From the NCBI GenBank assembly GCA_902792635.1, contig CADBAG010000001.1, positions 62,001 through 126,000 on the forward strand: a stretch of 64,000 nt of DNA, read 5' to 3'. The notes under the pieces were generated by a model, which was not told the DNA's origin, ran no database searches, and worked only from the letters and a program-made list of their open reading frames with translations. The stretch comes from an uncultured Prevotellaceae bacterium. GTDB lineage: Bacteria > Bacteroidota > Bacteroidia > Bacteroidales > Bacteroidaceae. Made by a program: the position numbers and the translations under genes. Positions 41,856 through 52,107 of the stretch are shown here, piece by piece; the first letter of the stretch is position 1; each line of letters opens with the position of its first letter.

Positions 41856-44800
41856 TTAGTCTTTCTCTACTTTGATGTTGAGTTTATACTCATCCATGTC
41901 CACTTCCGTGCCATCGTTGTCGGCAACGATGATGGAGTTGGCGAGCACCTGACTCTTGATGAGGTCGCCGAATGCTTCGATAGCAGCGTTGGTCTCCTCG
42001 TGAGGAGCCACGGTGAGCTTGATACGATCCGTGATCTCGAGCCCGCTCTCCTTACGGAGGTTCTGGATACGGTTGATGAGCTCACGGGCTGTACCTTCCT
42101 TCTTCAGTTCCGGTGTCAGCTCTACCTCAAGGGCCACAGTGAGGTTGCCCTCATTGCTCACGAGCCATCCGGGGATATCCTCAGAGATGATCTCAACGTC
42201 GGCAGCCTCCACGGTGACGGGCTGGCCCTCGACATCGAAGGAGATAGAGCCGTTCTTCTCAAGAGAAGAGATCTCATCCTGAGACAGACCGTTCATCTTA
42301 GCAGCCACACCCTTCATGAGCTTGCCGAACTTCTTACCCATGACGCGGAAGTTACACTTCACTTTCTTCACGAGGAAGCCACTGTCCTCCACGAAGGAGA
42401 GCTCCTTGACGTTGACTTCATTCTTGATAAGGTCAGCGACAGCCTCGATGTGATTCTTCTGCTCATCGTCGACGGCGGGGATCATGATCTTAGCCAACGG
42501 CTGACGCACCTTGATGTTCACCTTACGGCGCAGGGCGAGGACCATCGACGTGATTTGCTGAGCCACCTTCATGCGAGCCTCAAGGTCAGCGTCGATCTCA
42601 CTCTCATCGACCTTCGGGAAGGTGTCGAGATGTACGCTCTCAAGCTTGCCGCCGAGGTCATGATAGAGCTCATCAGCGAAGAAAGGAGCGAACGGAGCAA
42701 GCACCTTGCTCACGGTCATGAGACAGGTGTAGAGCGTCTGATAAGCGCTGAGCTTGTCCTCACTCATCTCCTTACCCCAGAAACGCTTACGGTTCAGACG
42801 TACGTACCAGTTGCTGAGGTCATCGTTGACGAAAGCATCGATGAGACGTCCTGCACGCGTCGGATCATAGTTGTCAAGCTCTGTCTGCACACCCTTGACG
42901 AGCGTATTCAGGCAGGAGAGGATCCAGCGGTCAATCTCTGTACGCTTCTCCAAAGGCACCTGTGCCGTCTCGGGATCGAAGTTGTCCACATTAGCATAGA
43001 GTGCGAAGAAGCTATACGTATTATATAATGTGCCGAAGAACTTACGGCGGCACTCATCCACACCATTGGGATCAAACTTCAGGTTGTCCCACGGCTCCGA
43101 ATTGGTGAGCATATAGAAGCGCACGGGGTCGGCACCGTACTTGTTGATCATCTCAAACGGGTCGGTGACGTTGCCTACGTGCTTACTCATCTTGTTACCC
43201 TTGGCATCGAGCACGAGACCGGAAGAGATCACGTTCTTGAAGGCCACGGAGCCGAAGACCATCGTAGCGATGGCATGGAGCGTGAAGAACCAGCCACGTG
43301 TCTGGTCCACACCCTCGTTGATGAAGTCGGCAGGGAAGAAGGCGGGAGGAACCGGTGTGCCTGTGTACGTGCTGTGTACGAGCTCATTGCGGTATTCAGC
43401 CTCACTCTTGCCTGTAGCCTTCAGGCCCTCGGGAGCAATCTCGCCCTCGAACGGGTAGTGGAGCTGAGCGTAAGGCATGGAACCTGAATCGAACCACACA
43501 TCGATAAGGTCGCTCTCACGCTTCATCGGCTTGCCCTCGTCGCTGACGAGGATGATGCGGTCGATATAAGGACGGTGGAGGTCAATCTTATCATAGTTCT
43601 CCTCACTGAAGTCGTTTACTACAAAGCCCTTGTCCTTGAAGGGGTTGCTCTTCATGAATCCGGCTTTCACCGACTTCTCGATCTCGTTGTAGAGCTCCTC
43701 GATAGAGCCGATGCACTTCTCGTGACGGTTCTCATCGCGCCAGATAGGCAGCGGTGTGCCCCAGAAACGTGAACGGGAGAGATTCCAGTCGTTGAGGTTC
43801 TCGAGCCAGTTGCCGAAGCGGCCTGTGCCCGTGCTCTCCGGCTGCCAGTGGATGGTCTTGTTGAGAGCTACCATCTCCTGCTTCTTCGCCGTGTCGCGGA
43901 TAAACCAGCTATCGAGAGGATAATAGAGAATAGGCTTGTCGGTACGCCAGGAGTGAGGATAGTTGTGCACCATCTTCTGAATCTTATAAGCTGTACCTTC
44001 CTGCTTCATCTCCATGCAGATGACGATGTTCAGATCCTCAGACTTCTCTGAAGCCTTGCGGTCCCATACGCCATCGGGGTTGAATTTCGGATCGTATGCG
44101 TTCTTTACGTAGTCGCCCTCGTGGTGCTTATATGCCTCCACGTCGACGCAGTGCTCGACAAAGTTATCATCGAGGTCGCTGAGCACATAATATTTACCCT
44201 GAAGGTCCACCATAGGACGCGTCTCACCCTGCTTGGAGATGAGGTAAAGGGCCGGAATCTTAGCGTCAGCTGCTACCTTGGCATCATCAGCACCGAAGGT
44301 CGGAGCGATATGCACGATACCGGTACCATCCTCTGTCGTCACATAGTCGCCGGGGATGACGCGGAAAGCCTCCTCAGCCATCTCCACGAACTTGTCGCGG
44401 CCATCCTTGCTTGTGAACACCTTCTCAGGATGCTGCTCGGCATAGTCGTTGACAAACTTATGGCTGTACTGGCTCACCTTCTCGCAAGACTTGACCCACG
44501 GCATGAGCTGCTGATAGTGCAGTCCTACGAGGTCAGCACCTTTCATGCGGTCGATGATCTTCCAGGCGCAGCCTTTCTTGTCCTTGTCGAAAGCAGGCAG
44601 TTCACCTTCCTTCACCTCCTGTGCGGGATCGAGATAAGCCGACAGACGGCTCTCGGCGAGGATAGCGGTGATAGGCTCACCATCGTAAGGATTATATGTC
44701 TCCACCACCACATAGTCTATCTTCGGACCTACGCAGAGTGCTACGTTGGAAGGAAGGGTCCACGGTGTTGTCGTCCAGGCGAGGAACATGGGTTTGCCCC

Positions 44801-45476
44801 ATTTGGTCCAAGCCTCACGTGGATCGGTGATGAGGAACTGAGCCGTGACCGTCGTATCCTTCACGTCGCGGTAGCAGCCCGGCTGGTTCAGCTCGTGCGA
44901 GCTCAGACCGGTACCGTCTGCAGGAGAGTACGGCTGGATAGTGTAGCCCTTATAGAGTAGTCCCTTGTTGTAGAGCTGCTTGAGGAGCCACCACAGTGTC
45001 TCAATATACTTGTTGTGGAAGGTCACATAAGGATGCTCGAGGTCGACGAAATAGCCCATCTTCTTCGTGAGCTCATCCCACTCCTTCGTGAAACGAAGCA
45101 CATCCTCGTGGCAGTGACGGTTGTATTCTTCAACGGAAATCTTTGTGCCGATATCCTTCTTTGTGATATGCAGTTCCTTCTCCACATTGATCTCCACGGG
45201 CAGTCCGTGAGTATCCCAACCAGCCTTACGCTTCACCTGGAAGCCCTGCATGGTCTTGTAGCGGTTGAATGTATCTTTGATGGAACGGGCCAGCACATGG
45301 TGAATACCGGGGTGACCGTTGGCTGAAGGAGGACCTTCAAAGAAAATGAACTTAGGACAACCCTCACGTTCATCAATGCTCTTGTGGAAGATATCATTCT
45401 TCTCCCACTCTGCTAACACTTCATCGTTGGTCTTGGTAAGGTCAAGACGGTCGTGCTCGGCAAATCTCTTAGCCAT
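41856..45476 (-). CDS. ileS: Isoleucyl-tRNA synthetase
   Basis: Class I synthetase of 1206 residues. The HIGH-type motif is HPGIHH at 55-60 within FFEGPPSANGHPGIHH, and the KMSKS-type motif is GNKMSKHVGN near 762; an editing domain sits between, and an extended C-terminal region follows the anticodon-binding domain. Size and the absence of the C-terminal zinc cysteines place it with the longer type-2-like IleRS. The frame is open to 45527, but the ATG at 45476 (MAKRFAEHDRLDL) is downstream of the promoter and fits homologues. It leads the operon ileS-dksA-like-lspA-DUF4296-C69-PerM. Confidence 0.96.
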   Translation of the reverse strand: MAKRFAEHDRLDLTKTNDEVLAEWEKNDIFHKSIDEREGCPKFIFFEGPPSANGHPGIHHVLARSIKDTFNRYKTMQGFQVKRKAGWDTHGLPVEINVEKELHITKKDIGTKISVEEYNRHCHEDVLRFTKEWDELTKKMGYFVDLEHPYVTFHNKYIETLWWLLKQLYNKGLLYKGYTIQPYSPADGTGLSSHELNQPGCYRDVKDTTVTAQFLITDPREAWTKWGKPMFLAWTTTPWTLPSNVALCVGPKIDYVVVETYNPYDGEPITAILAESRLSAYLDPAQEVKEGELPAFDKDKKGCAWKIIDRMKGADLVGLHYQQLMPWVKSCEKVSQYSHKFVNDYAEQHPEKVFTSKDGRDKFVEMAEEAFRVIPGDYVTTEDGTGIVHIAPTFGADDAKVAADAKIPALYLISKQGETRPMVDLQGKYYVLSDLDDNFVEHCVDVEAYKHHEGDYVKNAYDPKFNPDGVWDRKASEKSEDLNIVICMEMKQEGTAYKIQKMVHNYPHSWRTDKPILYYPLDSWFIRDTAKKQEMVALNKTIHWQPESTGTGRFGNWLENLNDWNLSRSRFWGTPLPIWRDENRHEKCIGSIEELYNEIEKSVKAGFMKSNPFKDKGFVVNDFSEENYDKIDLHRPYIDRIILVSDEGKPMKRESDLIDVWFDSGSMPYAQLHYPFEGEIAPEGLKATGKSEAEYRNELVHSTYTGTPVPPAFFPADFINEGVDQTRGWFFTLHAIATMVFGSVAFKNVISSGLVLDAKGNKMSKHVGNVTDPFEMINKYGADPVRFYMLTNSEPWDNLKFDPNGVDECRRKFFGTLYNTYSFFALYANVDNFDPETAQVPLEKRTEIDRWILSCLNTLVKGVQTELDNYDPTRAGRLIDAFVNDDLSNWYVRLNRKRFWGKEMSEDKLSAYQTLYTCLMTVSKVLAPFAPFFADELYHDLGGKLESVHLDTFPKVDESEIDADLEARMKVAQQITSMVLALRRKVNIKVRQPLAKIMIPAVDDEQKNHIEAVADLIKNEVNVKELSFVEDSGFLVKKVKCNFRVMGKKFGKLMKGVAAKMNGLSQDEISSLEKNGSISFDVEGQPVTVEAADVEIISEDIPGWLVSNEGNLTVALEVELTPELKKEGTARELINRIQNLRKESGLEITDRIKLTVAPHEETNAAIEAFGDLIKSQVLANSIIVADNDGTEVDMDEYKLNIKVEKD

Positions 45477-45515
45477 AATATGTTTCTTTTTACCTTGTAT
45501 TTTAATATTTAGGCG

Positions 45516-45523
45516 CAAAGTTA
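45516..45523 (-). promoter_or_regulatory. Promoter -7 box for the ileS operon
   Basis: TAACTTTG on the minus strand, 40 bases from the ileS ATG. No T-box is expected or seen. Confidence 0.6.
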
Positions 45524-45546
45524 GCAAAAAAATAATAGATAATCAT

Positions 45547-45554
45547 TATCTTTG
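45547..45554 (+). promoter_or_regulatory. Promoter -7 box for engB
   Basis: TATCTTTG on the plus strand, 19 bases before the engB ATG; divergent from the ileS promoter. Confidence 0.6.
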
Positions 45555-45573
45555 CACGTAAAAACATTTAATC

Positions 45574-46176
45574 ATGGAAATAAAGACAGCCGAATACACC
45601 ATTTCCTCGCCCACAGTGACGATGTGCCCGAAAGACCATCGCCCGGAGTTTGCTTTTATCGGACGAAGCAATGTGGGAAAGTCGAGCCTTATCAATATGC
45701 TCTGCAACCATAAAGGCCTTGCCAAGACCTCTGCCGTGCCGGGCAAGACGTTGCTCATCAACCACTTCATCATCAACCGCGAGTGGTACCTCGTCGACCT
45801 TCCGGGCTATGGCTATGCCAAACGTTCAAAGACGGAGCGCGACAAGCTCGACCGCATGATCCGCTCGTATATCCTCCAGCGTGAGGAACTCGCCAATGTC
45901 TTTGTGCTCATCGACATCCGCCACGAGCAGCAGAAGCTCGACCGTGAGTTCGTCGACTGGCTCGGAGCAAGCAATATCCCGTTCTCCATCATCTTCACGA
46001 AGGCTGACAAGCTCAGCGTGGGTAAGGCTCGCGCCAATGCCAAGGCATGGATGGACGCGCTCCTCGACACGTGGGAGAGCCTCCCGCCTTATTTCATCAC
46101 GTCAGCGGATAAGAAGACAGGCAAAGACGAAGTCCTCGATTATATCGGGAAGATTTTGAAAGATATTGAGGAATAA
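45574..46176 (+). CDS. engB: Ribosome biogenesis GTPase EngB (YsxC/YihA)
   Basis: A GTPase of 200 residues for 50S assembly. P-loop [11 protein letters not shown] at 30-40; G2 and G3 regions TSAVPGKT and [10 protein letters not shown]4 TKADK; G5 TSADKKTG. Length is typical. First gene of a three-gene operon with the ABC-F and DUF5686 genes. Confidence 0.96.
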   Translation: MEIKTAEYTISSPTVTMCPKDHRPEFAFIGRSNVGKSSLINMLCNHKGLAKTSAVPGKTLLINHFIINREWYLVDLPGYGYAKRSKTERDKLDRMIRSYILQREELANVFVLIDIRHEQQKLDREFVDWLGASNIPFSIIFTKADKLSVGKARANAKAWMDALLDTWESLPPYFITSADKKTGKDEVLDYIGKILKDIEE

Positions 46177-46182
46177 CAACAC

Positions 46183-47964
46183 ATGACACCATATTTAGAT
46201 ATTCAGGGTTTAACAAAGAGTTTTGGCGCCCAGGTCCTTTTTGAAGACATCAGCTTCTCTGTGGCTGAGGGTCAGAAGGTGGGACTCATTGCCAAGAACG
46301 GCACGGGAAAGTCCACACTCTTGGAGATCATCGCAGGCAAGGAGGGCTACGACAGTGGCTCCATCATCTTCCACAACGACATACGAATCGGTTATCTTGA
46401 GCAGACTCCGAAGTTTGATCCGGAGGAGTCGGTGCTCGACGCTTGCTTCAATCACCATGGCGATCCTGAGCGTGTATTGAAAGCCAAGCAGATCCTCACA
46501 CAGCTGCATATCGATGACCTTCAGCAGCCGATGAAAGAGCTCAGCGGTGGTCAGCAGAAGCGTGTTGCGTTGGCCAATGTGCTCATCACGGAGCCTGACT
46601 TCCTCATCCTCGACGAGCCGACGAACCATCTCGACCTCGAGATGATCGTGTGGTTGGAAAATTATCTGTCGCGCTCCACACTGACACTGCTCATGGTGAC
46701 CCACGACCGATATTTCCTCGACCACGTGTGCAATGTCATCCTTGAGCTCGACGACGAGACGATCTATACCTACCGCGGCAACTACAGTTATTATCTTGAG
46801 AAACGGCAGGATAGAATCGACAACCGCCGGGCGGAGATCGCGCGTGCCAACAACCTCTACCGCAAGGAACTCGAGTGGATGCGCTCTACCCCTCAGGCGC
46901 GGAGCCATAAGGCACGGTACCGTGAGGAGGCGTTCTACGAACTGCAGAATAAAGCTCATCAGCGCATCGAGGAGCGGCAGATGCGGCTTAAGGCAAGCAA
47001 TGTCTATATCGGTTCAAAGATCTTCGAGTGTCAGTATGTCTCGAAGAAGTTCACCGACTCGGAGGGCAACGATAAAATCATCCTCGATAACTTCTATTAC
47101 AACTTCGCACGCTTCGAGAAGATGGGTATCGTAGGCAACAACGGTACGGGAAAGTCGACGTTCATCAAAATGCTCTTGGGGCTCGTGCCACCCGACAGTG
47201 GTAAGTTCGATATCGGTGAGACGGTAAAGTTCGGCTATTTCTCTCAGGACGGACTGAAGTTTGACGACCAGCAGAAAGTGATCGACATCATCACAGATAT
47301 CGCCGATTATATCGACTTGGGCGGCGGACGGAAGATGACGGCCTCACAGTTCCTCAACTACTTCATGTTCACTCCTGAGCAGCAGCAGAACTATGTCTAC
47401 AAGCTCAGTGGAGGAGAGCGCCGTAAGCTCTATCTCTGCACGGTGCTGATGAAGAATCCTAACTTCCTTGTGCTTGATGAGCCGACGAATGACCTCGACA
47501 TCCAGACGCTGCAGGTCTTGGAGGAATATTTGCAGGACTTCCCCGGCTGCGTCATCGTGGTGAGCCACGACCGTTACTTCATGGATAAGGTTGTCGACCA
47601 TCTGCTTGTCTTCCAGGGCAATGGCGTCATCAAGGATTTCCCCGGTAACTACACGCAGTACCGTGAGTGGAAAGCCCTGAAGTCGGAGAAGGATGAAGCC
47701 ACGGTCAAGAAGGAGAAGGCGGAGAAGAAAGACTATCATCACGATACGCGCAAACGCATGTCATTCAAAGAGAAACGCGAGTTTGAACAGCTCACGAAAG
47801 ACATCAAGGCCTTGGAAACGGAGCAGAAAGAGATTGAGACTGCCCTCTGCAGCGGCACGCTCTCTGTCGAAGACCTCACGGAGAAGAGCAAACGCCTGCC
47901 GGAGATTAAAGATGAGCTTGATGAGAAGGAGATGAGATGGTTGGAGCTCAGCGAGTTGGAATAA
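46183..47964 (+). CDS. ABC-F family ATPase (Uup-like)
   Basis: A soluble tandem ATPase of 593 residues without membrane domain. Walker A motifs AKNGTGKST (about 38) and GNNGTGKST (about 318); signatures LSGGQ and LSGGE; Walker B LILDEPTNHLD and LVLDEPTNDLD. A charged linker joins the two ATPases, and the last 90 residues form a Lys/Glu-rich coiled coil as in Uup. ABC-F proteins act on the ribosome or in precise-excision control. It follows engB by 6 bases and its end overlaps the DUF5686 gene by 28. Confidence 0.93.
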   Translation: MTPYLDIQGLTKSFGAQVLFEDISFSVAEGQKVGLIAKNGTGKSTLLEIIAGKEGYDSGSIIFHNDIRIGYLEQTPKFDPEESVLDACFNHHGDPERVLKAKQILTQLHIDDLQQPMKELSGGQQKRVALANVLITEPDFLILDEPTNHLDLEMIVWLENYLSRSTLTLLMVTHDRYFLDHVCNVILELDDETIYTYRGNYSYYLEKRQDRIDNRRAEIARANNLYRKELEWMRSTPQARSHKARYREEAFYELQNKAHQRIEERQMRLKASNVYIGSKIFECQYVSKKFTDSEGNDKIILDNFYYNFARFEKMGIVGNNGTGKSTFIKMLLGLVPPDSGKFDIGETVKFGYFSQDGLKFDDQQKVIDIITDIADYIDLGGGRKMTASQFLNYFMFTPEQQQNYVYKLSGGERRKLYLCTVLMKNPNFLVLDEPTNDLDIQTLQVLEEYLQDFPGCVIVVSHDRYFMDKVVDHLLVFQGNGVIKDFPGNYTQYREWKALKSEKDEATVKKEKAEKKDYHHDTRKRMSFKEKREFEQLTKDIKALETEQKEIETALCSGTLSVEDLTEKSKRLPEIKDELDEKEMRWLELSELE

Positions 47965-50018
47965 GCTATGCGACACGTTGGCTGACGGTTTGCATCCTGA
48001 TGCTTCTGTCGCTTCAAGCCGGAGCAGTGAGCCGTAGCAAGCGGTCATTACTTTGGCGTATCCATACTTATGCTGCTACGCGCGATACCGTCAATGCACC
48101 GAAGCAGACGTTCGCCTATGCCCGGGCCACGATCCGTGTGGAGAAGCGGAACCCTATCCTGTGGGCTGTGCCTTCCGCCTATTTCATTGCACGGGGCAAT
48201 AAACGGCAGTTCCTCACGGAGAGCTACAGTAAGCTCACTTTCCGCAACTATAATGATTTTGATGTCAAGTCGATCAACCGCATTACGAATATCCCTGGCT
48301 ATCACCGTACTTTGCCGAGCTTCAACCGCTACATGACGCCCACGGTCTACAGTGAGACGCTCATCGGCAATACGATCCTTTCTCCTTTTCACCCCCTTAA
48401 CTTCAGATTCTATAAATACAAGATCGGCGAGGTACGTGGTGACACCATTGAGCTCCGTTTCTATGGACGTCGTTCCAATACGCAGCTCGTCCGTGGCAAT
48501 GCTTTAGTCGATAACCTCACGGGGCGAATCATCAGCTGTAATATCCGCAGCGAATACGACATGGTTCACTCGTGGGTCAACATGGAGATGGGAGAGCGGG
48601 GAGCAGAATCGCTCTTCCCGAAGAACTGTGAGGCGCTGTTCCACTTCCAGTTTATGGGTAACCGATTGTCTGCGCATTATAAGTCAAAGTTCGGCTTGCG
48701 TGATGCGCTCCACCGTGAGATAACCAATGAGCTCAACGACCCTCTGCTCATGGCACAGATCCGTCCTGATACGCTCGATGAGGAGGAAAAACAGTTGTTT
48801 GGAGAGCTCGTCACTTTGAAGCATGAAAAGGACAAAGAAAAAGAAACTCCCGATACGGTACAGAAGAAAGGAAGTTGGGCAAAACGCGTGTTTTGGGATG
48901 CCGTGGGCAATAACATGCTGAACCGTATCAAGGCCAATTTCGGACAGAACAACCAAGGTTATCTTCGTATCAATCCGCTTCTCAACCCGCTCTATATGAG
49001 CTACAGTGAGCACCGAGGCTTCACCTACAAGATTGATATTCATGCCAGTTATCAGCTCGGGCACAACAGTGAACTCTTAGGACGGTTCAAGTCAGGTTAT
49101 GCCTTCCGCCTGCATCAGTTCTATTTCCGCGTGCCGCTTTATTATTATATGAGCCGGCGCAAGAACCGATACATCAAGTTCGAGTTTGGTAATGGTAACC
49201 ACATCGGCAACAATCGTATCAATGAGGCCATCAACCTCAATGCTCTGAGAGGACATAATGAGAAGAATGTCTATGAGCCTGCCAATATCAATGTGTTCAG
49301 TCAGACGGATTCGCGCCTGGTATTCAACTTTGACGTCAACAGCTACTTTGGTTTCCAGGTCGGTGCACTTTATCAGAAGTATAAAGCGCTCTCTCCTGGC
49401 TTCTTCCGTTTGCTGAACATGCCGACGCAGTACAGTTCTTTCTCGCCGATCCTTGAACTTCAGATAAGGCCTTGGGGATGGTCAGGACCAATCTTCACAG
49501 CCGACTATGACCATGGCTTGACGGGTGTCAACGAGACGAACATGCGGTATGAGCGCTACGAGTTCAATGCTGAGTACATCCATCGTCTCAACCGCTTGCA
49601 GTCACTGCAGATGCGCCTCGGCTACGGTTTCTACAGTCATAAAGGTCGCAACACTTACTTCCTCAACTATGAGAACTTCCGCGAGGATAACATTCCCGGA
49701 GGGTGGAATGACGACTGGAGTGGGGAGTTCGAACTGCTGCGGAGTGAGAACTACGATTCTTCGCCTTATTACATCCGTAGCAACGTCACCTACGAATCAC
49801 CTTTGCTGATCCTTAGCTGGCTACCACTTGTCGGTCATTACATGGAGATGGAGCGTATCTATGTCTCCTGGCTCGATGCCCATCATATCCATCCTTACTT
49901 CGAGGTCGGCTATGGTTTTACTACTCGTCTGCTCTCCGCCGGTCTCTTTGTCAGTAACGGTAAGGGTAACCATTCCATTGGCTGCAAGTTCGGCTTCGAA
50001 TTGTTCAGGCACTGGTAG
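47937..50018 (+). CDS. DUF5686-like outer-membrane protein
   Basis: 693 residues. A signal peptide follows a short N-terminal extension (hydrophobic LTVCILMLLSLQAGA at about 17-31). The rest is rich in alternating aromatic strands and ends GCKFGFELFRHW, with a terminal aromatic residue as in outer-membrane beta-barrels. Blocks such as NPLLNPLYMSYSEHRGFTYK and YDHGLTGVNETNMRYERYE match the DUF5686 group, Omp85-related surface proteins of Bacteroidota. The usual carboxypeptidase-regulatory-like N-terminal domain is missing or short. The start at 47937 overlaps the ABC-F gene; a GTG or TTG further in is possible. Confidence 0.82.
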   Translation: MVGAQRVGISYATRWLTVCILMLLSLQAGAVSRSKRSLLWRIHTYAATRDTVNAPKQTFAYARATIRVEKRNPILWAVPSAYFIARGNKRQFLTESYSKLTFRNYNDFDVKSINRITNIPGYHRTLPSFNRYMTPTVYSETLIGNTILSPFHPLNFRFYKYKIGEVRGDTIELRFYGRRSNTQLVRGNALVDNLTGRIISCNIRSEYDMVHSWVNMEMGERGAESLFPKNCEALFHFQFMGNRLSAHYKSKFGLRDALHREITNELNDPLLMAQIRPDTLDEEEKQLFGELVTLKHEKDKEKETPDTVQKKGSWAKRVFWDAVGNNMLNRIKANFGQNNQGYLRINPLLNPLYMSYSEHRGFTYKIDIHASYQLGHNSELLGRFKSGYAFRLHQFYFRVPLYYYMSRRKNRYIKFEFGNGNHIGNNRINEAINLNALRGHNEKNVYEPANINVFSQTDSRLVFNFDVNSYFGFQVGALYQKYKALSPGFFRLLNMPTQYSSFSPILELQIRPWGWSGPIFTADYDHGLTGVNETNMRYERYEFNAEYIHRLNRLQSLQMRLGYGFYSHKGRNTYFLNYENFREDNIPGGWNDDWSGEFELLRSENYDSSPYYIRSNVTYESPLLILSWLPLVGHYMEMERIYVSWLDAHHIHPYFEVGYGFTTRLLSAGLFVSNGKGNHSIGCKFGFELFRHW

Positions 50019-50061
50019 CTAATAATAGTCGAAAATCTACGTGCTTTGCATCCCCTCTGCC

Positions 50062-50136
50062 GTAGGGGCGGCCCTGGTGGCCGCCCTAAGATGCAAGGGT
50101 ATTACACAATAGGGCGGCCACCAGGGCCGCCCCTAC
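50062..50136. repeat. Family-3 perfect inverted repeat, 26-bp arms
   Basis: 50062-50087 is the exact reverse complement of 50111-50136, with a 23-base loop. The arms are very GC-rich (GTAGGGGCGGCCCTGG...) and each arm contains an inner palindrome. It lies between the convergent DUF5686 and AspT-like genes and may act as a two-way transcription end signal. Confidence 0.92.
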
Positions 50137-50144
50137 GAGTCTCT

Positions 50145-51836
50145 TTATCCGCAAAAGAACAGGACGCAGATCTGAGCCGTGAAGATTCTTAGGAACATCG
50201 ACAACGGATAAACCGTGGAGTAGCCGATGGCCGGAGCCTCCTTCGAACAGCTCGAGTTAGCGTAAGCCAATGCGGGTGGATCGGTATAGGTACCGGCAAT
50301 CATACCCATGATCGTGAAGTAGTTGAACTTGAACTTCCAGCGGGCGATAGGGCCGACGATGAGGATAGGAATGACGGTGATGATGAATCCCGTGAGCACA
50401 TAGAGCAGTCCGTCACCCTGGACAACGGTGTGCACGAATCCTGCACCGGCTTTGATGCCTACACTGGCGAGGAAGAGTGCGAGACCCATCTCGCGAAGCA
50501 TCATGTTGGCGGAGGTCGTCGTGTAAGTGACGAGCTTGATGCGGTAGCCGAAACGACCGATGAGGATGGCGATGATCAGCGGGCCGCCGGCGAGACCGAG
50601 CTTCAGAGGAACAGGCACACCGGGAACAGCGATTGGAATACTACCAAAGAGGATACCGATGACGATACCGATGAAGATCGTGGCGATGTTAGGCACGTTC
50701 AGGCGGCGTGCAGAGTTACCCATCAGTTCAGCTACACGGTTGACATCCTCCTCACGGCCTACGACCATGATACGGTCACCGATGTGGAAGTGGTGGTTGC
50801 GCGAAGCGAAGAGATCCATGCCCTGACGGGTGATACGCGTGATGTTGACGCCATAGACCGACGAGAAATGCATCTTGCCGAGCGTCTTACCGTTCATCTT
50901 CGGGTTGGTGACGATGATACGCTTGGAGATCATCGGCTGTGTGTCTTTGGCACTTTCCCATTCAAACTCTGTCTCAGGACCGATGAACGCCTTGATAGCC
51001 TCGGCATCAGCCTCTGCGCAGACGATGTGCAGTTTGTCACCTACTTCGAATTTCGTGTCTTTGTTAGGAATGGAAACGACGTTATCGTGCAGGATACGCG
51101 TGCAGACGACGTCGCGACCGAGGAAGTCACTGACCTGAGCGAGTGTGCGGCCTGCGAGATAAGCGTTGCTCACCTCGAGCGTCAGTGCTACCGGCTTAGC
51201 GTGTGGGTTGGCAGCTTCTTCAGCCTCGAGCTCAGCCTCTTCCTTCTTGAGATCCGTCTTCGTGATGAAACGGATGAGGATCGTGGCACCGATGATACCG
51301 AGCACACCGAGCGGGTAGGCACAAGCGTAACCGTTGGCGATCTGTGGCACCTGGCCGTTGGGGAAGATAGAAGACAGCGCCTCGTTGGCGGCACCAAGAC
51401 CCGGGGTGTTCGTCACAGCACCGTAGAGCACACCGATCATCATCGGGAGGTTGGTCTTGTTGGATGTGTCGAAGAAGATGTAGTAGCATGCGAACATGAC
51501 GAGGATGTTGAGAATGATCATCACTGTCGACAGTCCGTTGAGCGCTACACCGCCCTTCTTAAAGCTCTCGAAGAATCCCGGTCCGACCTGTAGTCCGATA
51601 CAGAAGACGAAGAGGATAAGGCCGAAGTCTTGCAGGAAGCCGAGGATAGGCGTGGGAGCCGTGAAGCCTATGTGTCCCGCAATGATGCCACAGAACAGGA
51701 CGAACGTGACGCCGAGCGAGATGCCTCCGATTTTTAGTTTACCAAGCAGCACGCCGCAGGCGATCACAATGCCGTAGAGCAGCACGATGTGAGCCACGGA
51801 GTCCTGTGTGGTGAAAAGATTGATTAACCAGTCCAT
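50145..51836 (-). CDS. AspT/YidE-type transporter with two RCK_C domains
   Basis: 563 residues. Two membrane halves of about five helices each (1-180 and 385-563) flank a soluble centre with two TrkA_C/RCK_C domains (about 215-290 and 300-375). [16 protein letters not shown] (about 139-154) and the related [15 protein letters not shown] near the C-terminus are the inverted-repeat signature of the aspartate-alanine exchanger family. Probable anion or amino-acid exchanger with ligand control through the RCK domains. Own promoter. Confidence 0.92.
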   Translation of the reverse strand: MDWLINLFTTQDSVAHIVLLYGIVIACGVLLGKLKIGGISLGVTFVLFCGIIAGHIGFTAPTPILGFLQDFGLILFVFCIGLQVGPGFFESFKKGGVALNGLSTVMIILNILVMFACYYIFFDTSNKTNLPMMIGVLYGAVTNTPGLGAANEALSSIFPNGQVPQIANGYACAYPLGVLGIIGATILIRFITKTDLKKEEAELEAEEAANPHAKPVALTLEVSNAYLAGRTLAQVSDFLGRDVVCTRILHDNVVSIPNKDTKFEVGDKLHIVCAEADAEAIKAFIGPETEFEWESAKDTQPMISKRIIVTNPKMNGKTLGKMHFSSVYGVNITRITRQGMDLFASRNHHFHIGDRIMVVGREEDVNRVAELMGNSARRLNVPNIATIFIGIVIGILFGSIPIAVPGVPVPLKLGLAGGPLIIAILIGRFGYRIKLVTYTTTSANMMLREMGLALFLASVGIKAGAGFVHTVVQGDGLLYVLTGFIITVIPILIVGPIARWKFKFNYFTIMGMIAGTYTDPPALAYANSSCSKEAPAIGYSTVYPLSMFLRIFTAQICVLFFCG

Positions 51837-51874
51837 TTCGTGTTAGAATGTTTTTTATTTTCAGAATTTATATG

Positions 51875-51882
51875 CAAAGTTA
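51875..51882 (-). promoter_or_regulatory. Promoter -7 box for the AspT-like gene
   Basis: TAACTTTG on the minus strand, 39 bases from the start. Confidence 0.6.
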
Positions 51883-52047
51883 CATCTTTTTATCGATATA
51901 GCCCTACAATTGTTTCCGTTTTTGATGGTTGTTGCGCAAAACGGGACATAGACGACGGAACCGACGCCCTAAAGGGCGACGCACAGAACGACAAGCAACC
52001 CTAGCACCATGTTCATAACACAGCCATGTTCCTCTTGAAGCATATCA

Positions 52048-52083
52048 GCCCTCCCCCTGGATGGGGGGAGGGAGGGGAGAGGG
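52048..52083 (+). repeat. Family-4 G-rich palindrome, quadruplex-capable
   Basis: CCCTCCCCC opposes GGGGGGAGGG around CTGGAT. The plus strand at 52063-52083 has four runs of three or more Gs with loops of 1-3 bases. The rest of the spacer 51883-52107 shows only a small GCCCTAAAGGGC palindrome. Confidence 0.7.
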
Positions 52084-52107
52084 CCATCGAGGGCCGTCAG
52101 AGGCTCT

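Noticed and set aside
45477-45527. A longer start for ileS
   Set aside because: The extra codons reach into the promoter box and are absent from the typical IleRS N-terminus.
50088-50110. Mobile insertion sequence bounded by the 26-bp arms
   Set aside because: Only 23 bases lie between the arms, so no transposase is carried.
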